A DNA stretch of 64,000 bases from Isoetes taiwanensis. Lineage: Eukaryota > Streptophyta > Lycopodiopsida > Isoetales > Isoetaceae. The notes beneath the pieces were generated by a model. The model was not told the DNA's origin. It worked only from the letters and a program-made list of their open reading frames with translations, and made no database searches. Positions within the stretch are counted from its first letter, which is position 1. Every line of letters begins with the position of its first letter. The DNA is taken from the NCBI GenBank assembly GCA_021234155.1, contig JAJEKV010000020.1:18591018-18655017 (forward strand). Direction: 5' to 3'. A program made the position numbers and the translations under genes. Below, piece after piece: positions 11,759 through 23,936 of this stretch.

Positions 11759-12471
11759 TCACCTGAATGTGTATGTCCCTATTGTAGAAGATTCTTGGAA
11801 TATGATGGGAAGCCACTGCACTTTGTTACTACAAAGCATAACCATCTTTACCATATTCTATGTTTGGCCTGATTATTAAGGTATGAGCAATAGTAAATTT
11901 TGACTTAACAATAGTTATATTTTGATCATTAAGCTCTTTAAATTGATATGTATAATTTCTTGTTTTCAGTTATAGGGATAAGTGTTGTAGTCCATATTGT
12001 GACCAGATCACATTTGCCACTTGGATTGCTGTATTTGGTGTGAAGAAAGTTGTGCATTCATATGGTATGTATAAGTGATTAAGCAATCAACTTCTTAATG
12101 TCATTTAATGTTGATGGTTTTGTTGGTTGTCATTTTAGATGTCCATATGAACCCCGTATATCAAATACAAGTAGAGATAAGGGATATCTATTCTCACAGA
12201 TAGAAGAGCAAAAGATCCAAGTGGAGAATGCAGCGCAACTGAAATTGAGAAAGAAGATCACATTGGACAATCCGAAAGTGAGAAACAAGGTAATGTAAAA
12301 GTTAATAGTTTGTATTAGAATAACTTATGTTTTTTTTCATTCTTCTTGTATATTGCTGCATGCGGGCTTCAAATTGCAGTCAAATCTACATGAAGGGTCG
12401 AGTGTAGCATATGATGATGCCTCCAAATTTACGTCAAGTGCAGTAGATGAACATAAGCATACAATTAGTGT
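11462..12471 (+). pseudogene. Host gene fragment with Cys-rich finger, broken
   Basis: Four exon-like blocks are seen on the plus strand. Block 1 (11462-11872) reads PECVCPYCRRFLEYDGKPL then HLYHILCLA and an in-frame TGA. Block 2 (about 11970-12062) reads CCSPYCDQITFATWIAVFG and ends at a gtatgt donor. Block 3 (about 12139-12291) is charged, ends VRNK and is followed by gtaatg. Block 4 (from about 12380) starts after a cag and reads SNLHEGSSVAYDDASKF. The CPYC and CCSPYC pairs suggest zinc binding. At 12472 block 4 runs into a dispersed repeat, so the 3' end is lost. I do not recognise the family. The gene is most likely a dead, 3'-truncated copy. Confidence 0.5.
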
Positions 12472-13116
12472 TGAAGGTGTTCCTGGCAAAACCTTCAACC
12501 TCAATGGTTTAGAACCTCCAGGCTGCTTACGGCAACCACTCTGAATGAAAAAGATCCAAGAAAAATGCTCAAACAATTATCTAACTTAGCTTTCCCTAAA
12601 GGGTGAAAAGTCTGTCTCACAAAAAAGCTTGCCAAATGCAAACTAAAAAGGATTTGATCATAATTCTTGCATCCATGCTGCTCAGGACCTATGTGTATCT
12701 CAGAACAAAAGTCAGAGAAGATCTAATAAGGATAGATGGATCAAAGAGACATTCCTGACCAAGTCAATTTTTGGTCAATATCCCTGGCAGAGAGCTAGAT
12801 TTTTGAACTCGATGCTGGATCTTCTTTTTTGTGATCTGATGCTTTTGCCCATTCCTAAAATATCTGCACCCAATGGTCCTTTATGGTCTTTGCAAATGGA
12901 GATATAATTTTTTGGGTTTTTTTATTTTTGATAGGCTGACTGTGATAGAGTATGAGCAGAGGCGAAAATATATTTTTTGCTAGAAAGAATGAATGCAAAT
13001 CTTGTCCTTTATGCAATATCCATACATGACATGATCTCCTAGTGACTCTAAGAAACTTTGTTCACTGTTATAGAGCTGAATGTGGATTTGTGCTTCAATA
13101 ACTCTAAATAGAATAG
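12472..13116 (+). repeat. Left arm of a dispersed repeat, inverted relative to 20928-21607
   Basis: The block starts TGTTGAAGGTGTTCCTGGC and continues through agaccatgg-poor AT-rich sequence to ctctaaata. It matches the reverse complement of 20928-21607 over nearly its whole length, with small indels. A TG start suggests an LTR end, but no primer site, polypurine tract or target duplication was found, so the class is open. Confidence 0.75.
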
Positions 13117-13680
13117 AATATAATAGAATAGAATAGAATAGAATAGAATAGAATAGAATAGAATAAAATTATTGTCCCTTGTGCCCTAAGGCCCCTGGAC
13201 TGACGTAGCATGGGCGAGCTCCCAAAAGGGCGCTACTAGCACATCACGCTGGTATATTGTAGCCTTTTCTGAAGGCTTTTCTTGATTTCTATTAGTACCA
13301 GCACCCCGCTTATATTTGGCTTCGTGGCCATGCGAGAATGCTTCGCTATCAACAGCTTTGAGCTGTACACATTGTGGATTCCACTGTCCCACCTTTAATA
13401 GTGGGTCAGATTATGAACCCTCAATTCTTGGTGCACCAGAACTCGAATGTGGAGATAGAACACCAGCCGGCGGGTTGTACCCGCTTTATTCTGGTGGTCG
13501 GTCAGAGGCCCCTCACTGTCCCGACACTTAGCTCCTTTCCTTTTTCTATAATTATTGTGCATAGTCTTAGTGCCCAATAGTGGTGCCCAGCGGCAATAAA
13601 GTCGCATTGACCTGGACTACATTAGTGATTAGGATTAAAAAACCCTGCCCCGAAGGGTTTTCGGGGAAAAACCTTAATAG
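13117..13680 (-). mobile_element. LINE relic with (TATTC)n tail, minus strand
   Basis: On the plus strand the block opens with about a dozen AGAAT units (TATTC on the minus strand), the 3' tail. Near 13637-13675 it holds the motif gccccgaagggttttcgggg, which matches the reverse complement of the 3' UTR of the LINE at 18704-20308. Between tail and motif are about 440 bp not present in the other copy, so this is either another subfamily or carries an insertion. No coding frame was found. Confidence 0.5.
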
Positions 13681-14470
13681 TAATGGGCTCACTAATGCCC
13701 AATATTATTATCAGATCCTTTTTCCATCATTTTGGATTTTGGATTTCCGCTGCCATATCCTTTGTCCATCGTGTGGATTTTGGATTCCCTGCTGCCATTC
13801 ATCCTTTTTCCATCATTCTGGATTTTGGATTTTTCCGTTGCTACTCATCCTTTTTCCGCTGCCACCCATCCTTCTATATACCACAAGTGTATATTTCTAT
13901 CTTGTTGTGCAATATTCTGTCCCCTCCATTGTGCTACCAAATATCTCTGAAAATTGGTGAAGAGCTTTTGTAATCAAGCTATTTTTGCATTTTTCAAATG
14001 CTGGACCAAAGTTTTCACGGCCAATTTTGCCACCTGAATTCGGACTAGCTTTTTATCGCTATCTCCATAGCCTGCTGCCTCTCAAACATCCATGCCTATA
14101 GCCTGCTGCCACTGCCATCGCCTGCCCTGTTAATGGATTTACTGCCAATTAAAAGTAATAACTGCCAAAAATAGCTTTTTGCAATCACGCTACTTTGCAT
14201 TTTTCAAATGCTGGACCAAAGTTTTTACGGCCAGTTTTGCCACCTGGATTCGGAATACAGGTAGCTCGGCAATATTCTGGCCCCTCCATCTTTTGTAATC
14301 AAGCTATCCTTTCTTTTGAAGGACACGCATGTTGTATTTCAAGATTCTCTATCAGACTATTCCACTCTCTGTATCACTGGTACTTATATATTTGCAGGCC
14401 ATCAGATCTTCGCGCATCAGATGTTTTAACAAACCATGCGATGCCAGGTCTCAGATTGTGGTGTTGACAG
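13681..14470. other. Non-coding spacer with short repeats
   Basis: Near 13725-13865 a unit around tccatcattctggattttgga recurs several times. The segment aaatgctggaccaaagttttcacggcc (about 13998) recurs near 14208 with a few changes. No credible gene: the open frames here follow the repeats in three frames. Confidence 0.45.
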
Positions 14471-14475
14471 AATAA

Positions 14476-16665
14476 AGGTATGAAACCTTTGGTGCAGAAA
14501 CTCAGAAGAATTAATGCATCCTTATTAGGACTGATTAAAGAAGAGTTATATAAAATGAAGAATGCACGTGTGATTGCAGAAATTATGAACCCTGAATGGC
14601 TATCTTGCATTGTCTCTGTAGAGAAAAAATAAAACCATCAGGATCTGTATTGACTATAGAGATTTAAACAAAGCCACCATTAAAGATTGCTATCCATTAC
14701 CATTTATAGAGGAGGTTTTACATGCTGTTGCAGGTAAAGATATATATTCTTTCTTAGATGGTTTCTCAAGTTTCAACCAAATAAGCATAAAGGAGGAAGA
14801 TCAGCCAAAGACCTCATTCATCACACCATGGGGAACATTTGCCATGAAGAGGATGCCCTTTGGATTAACGAATGCATCTGCAACATTCCAAAGAGATATG
14901 GACACAATTTTCAAAGTCATGCCTGCCAATGCTTTTCGTGTCTTCTTGGATGATCTTTGCTTAGGAACCTCCCTCAAAAGTCATTTTGATGTTCTAACTA
15001 AGTTGTCAGCTTGAATCCAAAAAAATGCGTTTTCTTGTCTTCAAGAGGAGAATTGCTTGGACATGTGGTGTCTACAAAAGGCATACATGTTGCTGAGGCC
15101 AAGGTTGAGGCTTTCAAAAGTTGGCACCTCCCAAGACACTCAAACAGGTAAAAAGTTTCATGGGAATGACCAGTTTCTTTAAGAGTGTATGTCCCCCACT
15201 TCTCACATACTATGAATCCAATTTCTAACCTCACAAAGGTTGGAAAATTTTCCAAAAATGAGAGCAAGCACATTTGATTGATTGGAATGAAGAGTGCCAG
15301 GAGTCTTTTGACAAAATCATCAATGCCATCTGTAATTCCATCCTGCTAAAACCTCCTGATTTAGAAAAGCACTTCAAAGCTTATACCAGTATCACTAAAA
15401 GGGCAATTGGTCTTGCTTTCTACAAGAGGATCATGTAATTGCTTTTGCAAGCAAAATGTGGTCAGACACTAAGCTAAGATATCCTAGACTCGAAAAAAGT
15501 GCAGCAGCTCTCATGTTTCTAATAGAGAGGCAGGGACATTTGCTACAAAACAACCAAGTTCAGGTCTTTATGAGGCAAAATCCCTTGTCACTCCTCTTTG
15601 CTAAAAAGCAACCCAAGGCAAAATTATGCAGGTGGGCCTGTAAAGTTCAAACCTATGATATTACAGTCAAAGTGGTCAATCTGGTGGAAAATCCCAGTGC
15701 ATATTTGCCTTATGTTCTGTTTGAACACGAGGATCAAGATGGTTTGTGTAATGATGATCTTGTTACTAACTTGGTTGCTTTTGGTGCACGAGACTTAGAC
15801 TGGCAGTGTGAGATCAGAAGTTACCTTGAAAACAATGAAGTGCCAAAGAATTTGAACAGCAGTCAAGAAAGGAGATTTAAAGATAAATGCAAAAAATTGA
15901 GAGAAGCAAATGCTTATGCTATTGCAAGATTTCTCCATGAAAATATTTGTGTCAGGTTTGGAATTCCTTTTAAGATTATCTCTGATAGAGGGAGTCAGTT
16001 TATCAATCAAACAATTACACTCTTGCTAACCACTTTGAAGGTCAAACACACTAAGAGCTCGTCCTATTATCCTCAAGGCAACGGTCAAGCAGAGTCAACC
16101 AACAAAGTTCTCAAATCAATTCTGAAAAAGACTATCAGCATATCAAAGAAAGATTGGCACCTAAAACTCCATGATGCACTTTGGGCCTATAGAACCACAA
16201 TCAAAGCATCCACAAGGCACACGCCTTTTAGTTTGGTTTATGGCATAGAGTCAGTAGTGCCTGTTGAATTAGAACTTCCTTCACTTAGATTGGCATACCA
16301 AATAAATCTAGAAATGGATGAGGCTCTAAAAGAAAGATGTGTGAGATTGATGCAGCTTGAAGAACACAAGTATGAGGCAGAGAATGCTGTTATGATGAAA
16401 AAGGCCAAAGACATTGCCGCTTTCAAAGCAGCTCACAAACTCCAAGGTACTCTGAAAATAGGTGAGTTAGTCTTGAAATGGAATAAAGCAAGGGAAGAAA
16501 TAGCATCCAAATTTGAAAATCTCTGGGAGGGGCCTTTTGAGGTCATTGGCACAACATGAAAATATTCTTACTAGTTGAGGATAGTTGATTCTTACTAGTT
16601 GAGGGATGTGTCTGATGGTAGAGAATCGCTAAATCCTATCAACATTCTGCATTTGAAAAAGGTAT
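14476..16665 (+). pseudogene. pol: Tat/Athila-like Gypsy pol relic (RT-RNase H-integrase)
   Basis: The plus strand carries RT from about 14476. Motifs are RRINASLLGLIKEEL, then after a stop [54 protein letters not shown], and FLDD at the catalytic YXDD position near 14945. RNase H remains near 15270-15520. A 367-codon frame (15456-16559) holds the RNase H end and integrase with SDRGSQFINQ and GNGQAESTNK. Its zinc module and first catalytic Asp are missing because of an internal deletion near 15900. The C-terminal tail continues in another frame to about 16665 (INILHLKKV). It is closely related to the 10.4-11.3 kb relic but in opposite orientation. Confidence 0.88.
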
Positions 16666-18696
16666 TGGCAACAACATGTTGCCCTGAGCTTGTTCAGTTA
16701 AGAAGCGCTTAGAATTTGTAGGTAGGTTTAGTTTGATTTGTTTGGATATTACATCAAAAAAGTAAGAAGGAAAAATGAGATGAAACGGAGAAAAAAGAGG
16801 AATAAAGAAAAAGACAAAAAACAATGTAGTAGTTTCAGGTGTTAAGTTTTGGTTTTTAGATTTTAAGCTTTGGAAATGATGAATCTTTTTAGTTCATCCT
16901 AGTGTTGCAAGAGCAAAAGTCTGTGCAGGTTCTAATCGAGTTGAGATTCAAATCAAGTGCTAACATTGTCCAGACTATGGATTCCATGCAGGAGCATCTG
17001 GTTTTACAGTCATCCATCTCATCTTTCATTCATACACATCATCATCCATAGTTGCTGCCATTCCCTCCACAACAGCAACTTATTTGAGCTAACAGATGTT
17101 ATCTCCATGTGCAGGTGCATCCTAATACATGCATTCCACACTCATCTGCTCAAGAGTTGGCCTAGCTCCACATTAAACAATCCACACTTCCACAAAATTC
17201 ACAAAGCTGCTGTCATATGTCCATCCAACAGTTCAAAATTTGCTAATGAGTCCATTTGTCATGCAGGTTCATCTGAAAACCACCTCCATCTTCATATTCA
17301 TACCATACAGAACACTATCACTACCATTTTTTCCTTCAAGACCATTACAGGTTCATTAAATTGCCAAACACATCCTGACATTGGCAATAAGCTGGAGTCC
17401 CATTCTGATTATCAAGCAGCAAAAAAAGGGGCTAGGAGACCAGCATATTCTTTTAGTTTGGCATAATGATGCCATGCTATGGCAGCATGGAAGAGCAAGG
17501 CATGTTTCTGACACTAATTCTCACACTTTGGTCTGAATTTAGAGGAACAAGAAGAATTCATACTTGCACACTTTGAAGACTTGAAGAGCAAGGTGAGAAC
17601 ATTTGATTAAGGTCACACAAGCAAGGCAAAAAGGAAAATCAAGCAAAGTTTGAAGGATTGAAGACCCCTTGAAGATTTCTTGGTATGTGATGGTATCATT
17701 TGAGTTCTTGGCATAATTGTACCCTTTGACTCCCATCATATATCCTCCTTATCCTTAACCATGCTTAAATGCTCATGAGATCTCTAATTCCACACCCACA
17801 TCTCATTTCCAAGTCAAATTTGGCCTTGAAGATTTTTTCTGTCAAAACTACCCCTTCATATGTCATTCACATTCCACTCACTCACCACATCATCTCCATA
17901 TCATTCAAAGCACAAGACTTCACTTGACTTGGTCATACATGTGGTCAAAGGTCAACATCATCTCCCAATAAGTCAAAAAAGGAGAGAGAATGCAAAAGTT
18001 CCTAAGTGAAATACCCAAAGTCAAGATTTGCCTAGAAAATGCAAATATCATGCATTTATGCCTAAATTGACCCATGACATCACCTTTGGGACATGTCACC
18101 CTCTCTTGCCATGTCATATCATGCACGTGTCACTACATTAAGACTCTAATTTTCACAAAAATCCTTCAAATTACATGTTTGAATCTATGAAAGTGACACA
18201 TTAGCATGCCACATCATCATCAACACCTCCACATTATCATCCACATGTCATACACATCATATCCACCTCACTCAAAGTTTTGACTAGAAAAAATATTCTA
18301 AGCCAAGTTGTTTGACATGTCACCACCCTTGTTTGCCATGTCACCCTTGCTTTCATGCTCACATGCCACATCATCCTTATTACATGCCATTTGGGAGCCA
18401 AAATTTGAAAAGTGTCCATTTGCAAGGAAGATTCCAGCACCTTCTAGAGCATATTAAAAGATTTCCCTTGGAAAAAAAGAAAATAAAAAAACTCATTCAT
18501 TATGGCCTTTAAATTTGGTTCCTTGGGAATCATGCCTTAGCCCATATGTTGCAAAAATGTTTCCTATCTACCTCCCCCCTCCCCAAAGCCTATTTTTTTC
18601 CAAGCCAATCTCCCCATGCCACGTGGAACATCCGGACGTGTGGGGCAGTGGAGGTACCAAAGCCCACGTGCACATTAAACGTTAAATATTAATAAT
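16666..18696. other. AT-rich non-coding region, probably 3' part of the Gypsy relic plus flank
   Basis: No protein-like frame is convincing; the 169-codon frame at 16957-17466 is His/Ser/Ile-rich with no known motif. A purine run (gcaaaaaaaggggctagg) near 17419-17436 could be a polypurine tract, but no LTR start was found after it. From 17830 to 18460 the octamer catgtcac and close variants recur many times. Confidence 0.4.
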
Positions 18697-18703
18697 AAGA
18701 ATT

Positions 18704-20308
18704 TTGTTATTCCTTATATACCTTAGCCTCCCGAGTGCTTCTGGCCTGTGGGAGGCATGCTCAGGCCGTATCACATCAGCAGCACAACCGGTAATCAGTA
18801 GCATTGGAGTGCGTCAGGGTTGCCCCCTCTCCCCCACACTCTTTGGCCTATACATTGATCAGTTGGAAGATTGGCTCTTTGAGCATGGAGGTGCGGGCGC
18901 ACATCTCATGCATCACACAATCCGGCAACTCATATATGCTGACGATGTCAACCTCATGGCCTACACTCCAGAGGACATGCAGCGTCACCTGGACTTTTTG
19001 CCAATTCACTGGCATGCGAGTGAACTTGGCCAAAACTAGGGTGCTGCTAGTTGCATCGTCCCGTCAGCCAAGGCTTCCCACCTTCACTTACCAGGGGCAA
19101 GAGGTAGAGGTGGCTCCAACCTACAAGTACTTGGGGATTGAGTTCTCAACTACCACCCATTGGGATGCGGCTATCAGGTTGCGGGTCACGGCGGGTTGGA
19201 AAGCACTATATGCCATGCGAGAACAACGACCACAAGGCGAGTTATGCGCTGGGGCCACCGATCCACATTTGTTTCGGGCCTTGGTTGAGCGGTCCTGTTG
19301 TATGGGGTAGAAGTGTGGGGTCGGTCATCTCCCTCAACACATGGAATGACCTCGGCAGGTGCAGAAGGCCTTCTTGGCACGGGCCCAGGGGTGAAGTCCA
19401 CGATTTCGCACCAGATCCTACTCCGAGAGGCGGGCTTTCTACCCCTTCAACGGGCTGCATTGGAACGCCATATCGTTTACTTCCAAAAGGTGGTCGCTAT
19501 GGCTGATACACGCTTGCCCCATCTTGCTTTGACCACGTGATGGGTCCCCCTGAAATCCTGGCTGGAAAGACAAGCAAGCTCGGTGGTTCTCACCGGGCGT
19601 CGCAAAGCAAACAGATGCGCCCGTGTCGGGACAAAGAAAGATCGCGAGGCACTTTAAACGTACCTAGATGCTACTTTCCTTCATCGCAAGCTCACGGGAT
19701 GCAGAGGCTCGACGCGACGTTAAGCGGGCACACTATCGCCACAAGTCAATCCTAGGCTCACAAGAGGCCCGCACCCGATACTTGTACACCCAAATGCCCA
19801 TGAAGGAGCCTTGAGACTTATAGCTTCCATTCGCGCGGTGCACATCGCCTCGCATTGAAACAGGCGTTGGGCTCGGGAAGCACGAGAGCAAAGGCTTTGC
19901 CGGTGTTGCCACCGAGGGCGATTGAGGATGAATGTCATACCCTCCCGGATCTGCGGCATTTGCCCATATCAGAGAGAGAGGTATGTTCGACTACTAGTGC
20001 CCGGCCGGCCGTTGCATCGGTTATTGACTCTGGCGTCGATTGGGTTTGTTGGGGTCATACCTCCGAGGGAGGTTATGGATGCCGCTGGACGCGTTTGTGT
20101 CCTACGGGACGGTCTTGAACTGTCCTATGCAATTGTACAGTGTGCCAGCATGCTTATTACTGCTAAGGTTTTTCCCTCGAAAACCCTTCGGGGCGGGGGT
20201 TTTTTAATCCTGTCAGTAATATGCTTGCTGCTCTCTTTTTGTTTGGGTCCCATAGGCCAATTGGTCTCCGTGGACGCTAAAAACCTATTCTATTCTATTC
20301 TATTCTTC
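18704..20308 (+). mobile_element. 5'-truncated LINE with RT remnant and (CTATT)n tail
   Basis: The plus strand holds the second half of a non-LTR reverse transcriptase with SSIGVRQGCPLSPTLFGLYID and the catalytic YADD (LIYADDVNLMAY) near 18945. After a frame change come APTYKYLGIEFSTTTHWDA and then ISHQILLREAGFLPLQRAA in a third frame. The 3' UTR carries cgaaaacccttcggggcggg, and the element ends in CTATT repeats at 20284-20307. A possible 7-bp target duplication AAGAATT flanks it (18697-18703 and 20309-20315). At least two frameshifts and the truncation make it dead. The RT motifs fix the class; the exact 5' limit is inferred from the short repeat. Confidence 0.85.
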
Positions 20309-20927
20309 AAGAATTGCCAAGAACCCTAAAAATCAAAAATGCCAAGACCCGTCTAATTTATTTGAAACAACCATGCGATCATGATCCTAAGCTACCGAAT
20401 AACCTTGTGGAATGCCAAGAATATGTCAGAGAAGCAAAAGGACAGAGAATTGAACTGAGTTAGCCAAGAACGCAACAGAACAGGGGAATTTTAAAAGGGG
20501 GTTTTGTGCTCAGAGAAAATTCGAGGGCTTTGAGGTGAAGAAGCGATTGTTTACCTTGAAGGAGGACCGGCTTGCATGATTGGAGCTTGATTTTGCCTTC
20601 CATACTTGATTTTCAGCTTGAATTATTGACAAATTCATGCGAATTCCTTGACTGTATACCTATTTGATCCCGTGTCCAAGACTCAGAGCTTGGGATTATT
20701 GTTATTTGCCTATGTGTACTTGATTCAAATGAAAATCCGAACCTTGTTATTGAATTCTGAGTGTTCTATATCAATCTGGTGACAAGATTACTATGCTTGC
20801 ATTATCCCCTTCTTGCATTTCATTCCGAAGGTTATAGTATCATGAACTTAGCATTCAGGCATCTACAACATAAGTGTTTTCTAGCCCTAGAGATTGTCTA
20901 AGCTATCAGCACAAAAGCTGAGCTCAT

Positions 20928-21607
20928 ATTTAGAGTTACTGAAGCACAAATCCACATTCAGCTCAATAGCAGTGAACAAAGTTTCTTAGAGTCATTAGGA
21001 GATCATGTCACAAATCCACATTCAGCTCAATAGCAGTGAACAAAGTTTCTTAGAGTCATTAGGAGATCATGTCATGCATGGATACTGCATAAAAGGCAAG
21101 ATTTGCATTCATTCTCTCTAACAAAAAATATGTTTTCGCCTCTGCTTATACTTTATCACAGTCAGCCTATCAAAAATCAAAAAACCCAAAAAAATAGATC
21201 ATCAAGGACCATTGAGTGCGGATATTTTAGGAATAGGCAAAAACATCAGATCACAAAAAAGAACACCCAGCATCGAGTTCAAAAATCTAGCTCTCTGCCA
21301 GGGATATTGACTTGGTCAGGAGTGTCCTTTTGATTCATCTGTCCTTATCAGATCTTCTCTGACTTTTGCCCTAAGATACACATAGGTCCTGAGCAGCCAT
21401 GGCTGCAAGAATTATGATCAAAGCCTATTTGGTTTGCATTTGGCAAGATTGTTTGTGAGACAGACTTTTCACCCTTCAGGGAAAGCTAAGTTAGATAATT
21501 GTTTGAGCATTTTTTCTTGGATCTTCACTCAGAGTGGTTGCCTCAAGCAACCTGAAGGTTCTAAACCATTGAGGTTGAAGGTTTTGCCAGGAACACCTTC
21601 AACAGAG
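20928..21607 (-). repeat. Right arm of the inverted dispersed repeat
   Basis: This is the reverse complement of 12472-13116; on the minus strand it starts TGTTGAAGGTGTTCCTGGC at 21607. It differs by small indels and by a 64-bp tandem duplication (20945-21072). AT-rich sequence continues to the LINE end at 20308 with no gene, and may belong to the same repeat. Confidence 0.75.
20945..21072. repeat. 64-bp tandem duplication
   Basis: Two adjacent copies of the unit cacaaatccacattcagctc ... gagatcatgt are essentially identical. The opposite repeat arm near 13030-13090 has the unit once, so the duplication came after the two copies separated. Confidence 0.9.
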
Positions 21608-22550
21608 GGCAACATTGTTGGTTTAATCCAGCCCTGATGGGGCTGCTCTTGAACAATTCAGACATCTGGAGAAATTTGTTGTCTCCTAGACCAGCAGGTA
21701 GGCGCACGGATTCTGGGAAGATAGATTCCATTTCATTTTATTGGCTACAGTGAACACCAGGTAGATCTCTCTATGCTAGTCAATGAATTGATACATCATA
21801 TTCTTACAATCACAAGTGGCTGCAGGAGTCATTGGAGTTTGTTCATCGTTGTGACCGAGATGCAAGTTTGTAGTGCCTTTGGTCAGGTCACGCCCGTAAT
21901 TCTGCATTTTGATAGCTCTGTTGGTATGGTGTTTTCTCACTTCACAGTGTAAGTACCATCATTAATGATTTATCGTGCACTTAGTTATGTAATTCTCATT
22001 CTTTACTGCTGCTGGAATCCCCTTGTAGATCATTGTCCACAGCAGTCCAATGGCTCAAATTGTGGTGTGTGGATTTTGTGCTGAGGAGGGCTTCATCAAA
22101 TGCTATTCAGGTATCCCTTTACATGCTCATAGCCTTTTCATGCTTGATTTCTGCAGGCTTTGTCAAGTAACATATTTTTATAGGTTGATAGAAGCTGGAT
22201 TCCTGAGCTCGAGCTGCTACAGTGCAGAAGATCATTTGGGACCCTCCTGGCTAAGTTTTACGAGCTGATTATTTCAGGAAAGAAGAGTCTGCCATTGCCA
22301 GAGGCATCTCTTATAGAAGGGAGGGGGGGGGGGTGCAAACTAGAGCAGAATCTAAGAAGAGGGGTGTGGAAGACTTGTGACAGCCTATTTTGACCCTTTG
22401 TCATGATGTTTCAATGCTATGCAAACCAAGTTTTCTATCTATGTATATTGCGAGATAAATAATAATGTCCTTTTTGTATACTCAACATGCAAATTTGTAT
22501 TGTAGATGTATGTGTTTTTCCCTTGTAGCACAGATGGCAAAGACTGGTAA
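21608..22550. other. No supported gene
   Basis: Only short frames occur. A poly-G run sits near 22324-22332. I see no domain, tRNA-like structure or clear repeat here. Confidence 0.4.
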
Positions 22551-22555
22551 TTTGG

Positions 22556-23115
22556 AATGGCATGGGAGGTGGTGTGGCAAGATAGTGGCAGCCATGTGGT
22601 CAGGTTGGGTGGCGAAATAGGTGGCAGGTGGCAATACATGTGGCGGTGCATGTGGCGCAGAGGTGGCGGCAAAGAGGTGGTAGGTGGCAGCATAGTGGCA
22701 AAGATAGTGGCAGCCATGTTCTTTGCGATTGGCGAGAATAGGTGGCAGGTAGCATTACATGTGGCGATTGCATGGCGTTAGAGGTGGCAAAGCAAGAGGT
22801 GGCGGCGAATAGTGGCAAAAAACACAATTGGCAACCATGTGGCAGCAAGTGGCAGCATAGATGGCAGCCACTTGGCAGCATAGGTGGTAGAATAGGTGGC
22901 AGCCATGTGGCTGTTAGATAGCAGAATATATGGCAGCCACTTGGCAGCATAAGGTGGCAGAAAGGTGGCAACATAGGTGGCAGAATAGGTGGCAGAATAG
23001 ATAGCAGCATGGGTGGCAGATTAGGTGGCAGCATAGGTGGCAGAATAGGTGGCAGCCATGTGGCAAAATAGGTGGTAGCATAGGTGGATGAATAGGTGGC
23101 AGCCATGTGGCTATT
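22556..23115. repeat. Minisatellite of GGTGGCAGAATA-type units
   Basis: Variants of ataggtggcagaataggtgg and gtggcagccatgtggc repeat through the whole block with irregular periods. The stop-free frames on the minus strand (Pro/Leu/Cys-rich) are a by-product of the repeat and not genes. Confidence 0.9.
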
Positions 23116-23936
23116 ATGTGGCACTCCCTGCACATGTGGTACACATGGTGGCCCTTTTCACTTTGATACCCTTAAACGTGGCACATGTGGCACCCACTTG
23201 GCACACTTGGCACACGTGGCACACTTCCACACACTTTTTGACATGTTATATCCACTAGACCTAGGTGGCACCCACTTGGCACGCGTGGCATGTGTGGTGG
23301 CCCTCCTGGCACACGTGGCACTTTGATACCCCTAAACCATTCAAAAATATGTTTCGTGCCCCGACGTGTTATAGCCCTAGACAAGTGACATGTTATAGTT
23401 CCTGGTGACATGTTATAGCCAGTCCCTGACATGTTATAGCCACTACCTGACATGTTATAGCCACACCCTGACATGTTATAGCCCTGTATGTTCCCTGACA
23501 TGTTATAGCCTTGGACCTTGACATGTTATAGCCACTAGACCTAGGTGGCACCCACTTGACCTTGACATGTTATAGCCACTAGGCACACGTGGCACCCACT
23601 TGGCACACATGGCACCGTGGCACTTTGATACCCTTAAACCATTCAAAACAAGTGACATGTTATAGCCCCTGGTGACATGTTATAGCCATGTTATAGCCAC
23701 TAGGCACAAGTGGCACCCACTTGGCACACGTGCCACACGTGGTACTTTGATACCCTTACACCATTCAAAATATGCCTCTTGCCCCGACATATTATAGCCC
23801 TAGACAAGTGACATGTTATAGCCCCTGGTGACATGTTATAGCCAGTCCCTGACATGTTATAGCCCTGTCTATTCCCTGTATTATACACTGGACCTTGACA
23901 TGTTATGGCCACTAGACCTAGGTGGCACCCACTTGG
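23116..23936. repeat. Two interleaved minisatellites with a higher-order unit
   Basis: One unit is ggcacacgtggcacccactt (around 23176-23330, 23576-23625 and 23696-23745). The other is tgacatgttatagcc (23358-23560, 23650-23700 and 23785-23915). Both are bound into a longer unit whose landmark cactttgatacccttaaacc recurs near 23311, 23619 and 23740. The first unit contains the G-box core CACGTG many times. Confidence 0.9.

Noticed and set aside
16957-17466. A 169-codon frame after the Tat-like pol
   Set aside because: His/Ser/Ile-rich with no known motif, in the 3' untranslated part of a dead element.
12472-21607. The two repeat arms as LTRs of one element
   Set aside because: They are in opposite orientation, with no primer site, polypurine tract or target duplication.
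22600-23133. A 177-codon minus-strand frame, rich in Pro, Leu and Cys
   Set aside because: It lies entirely within the GGTGGCAG minisatellite; several overlapping frames are open for the same reason.
23358-23915. Regularly spaced repeats that could suggest a CRISPR array
   Set aside because: Repeats are degenerate, spacers are also repetitive, and the window is clearly plant nuclear DNA.
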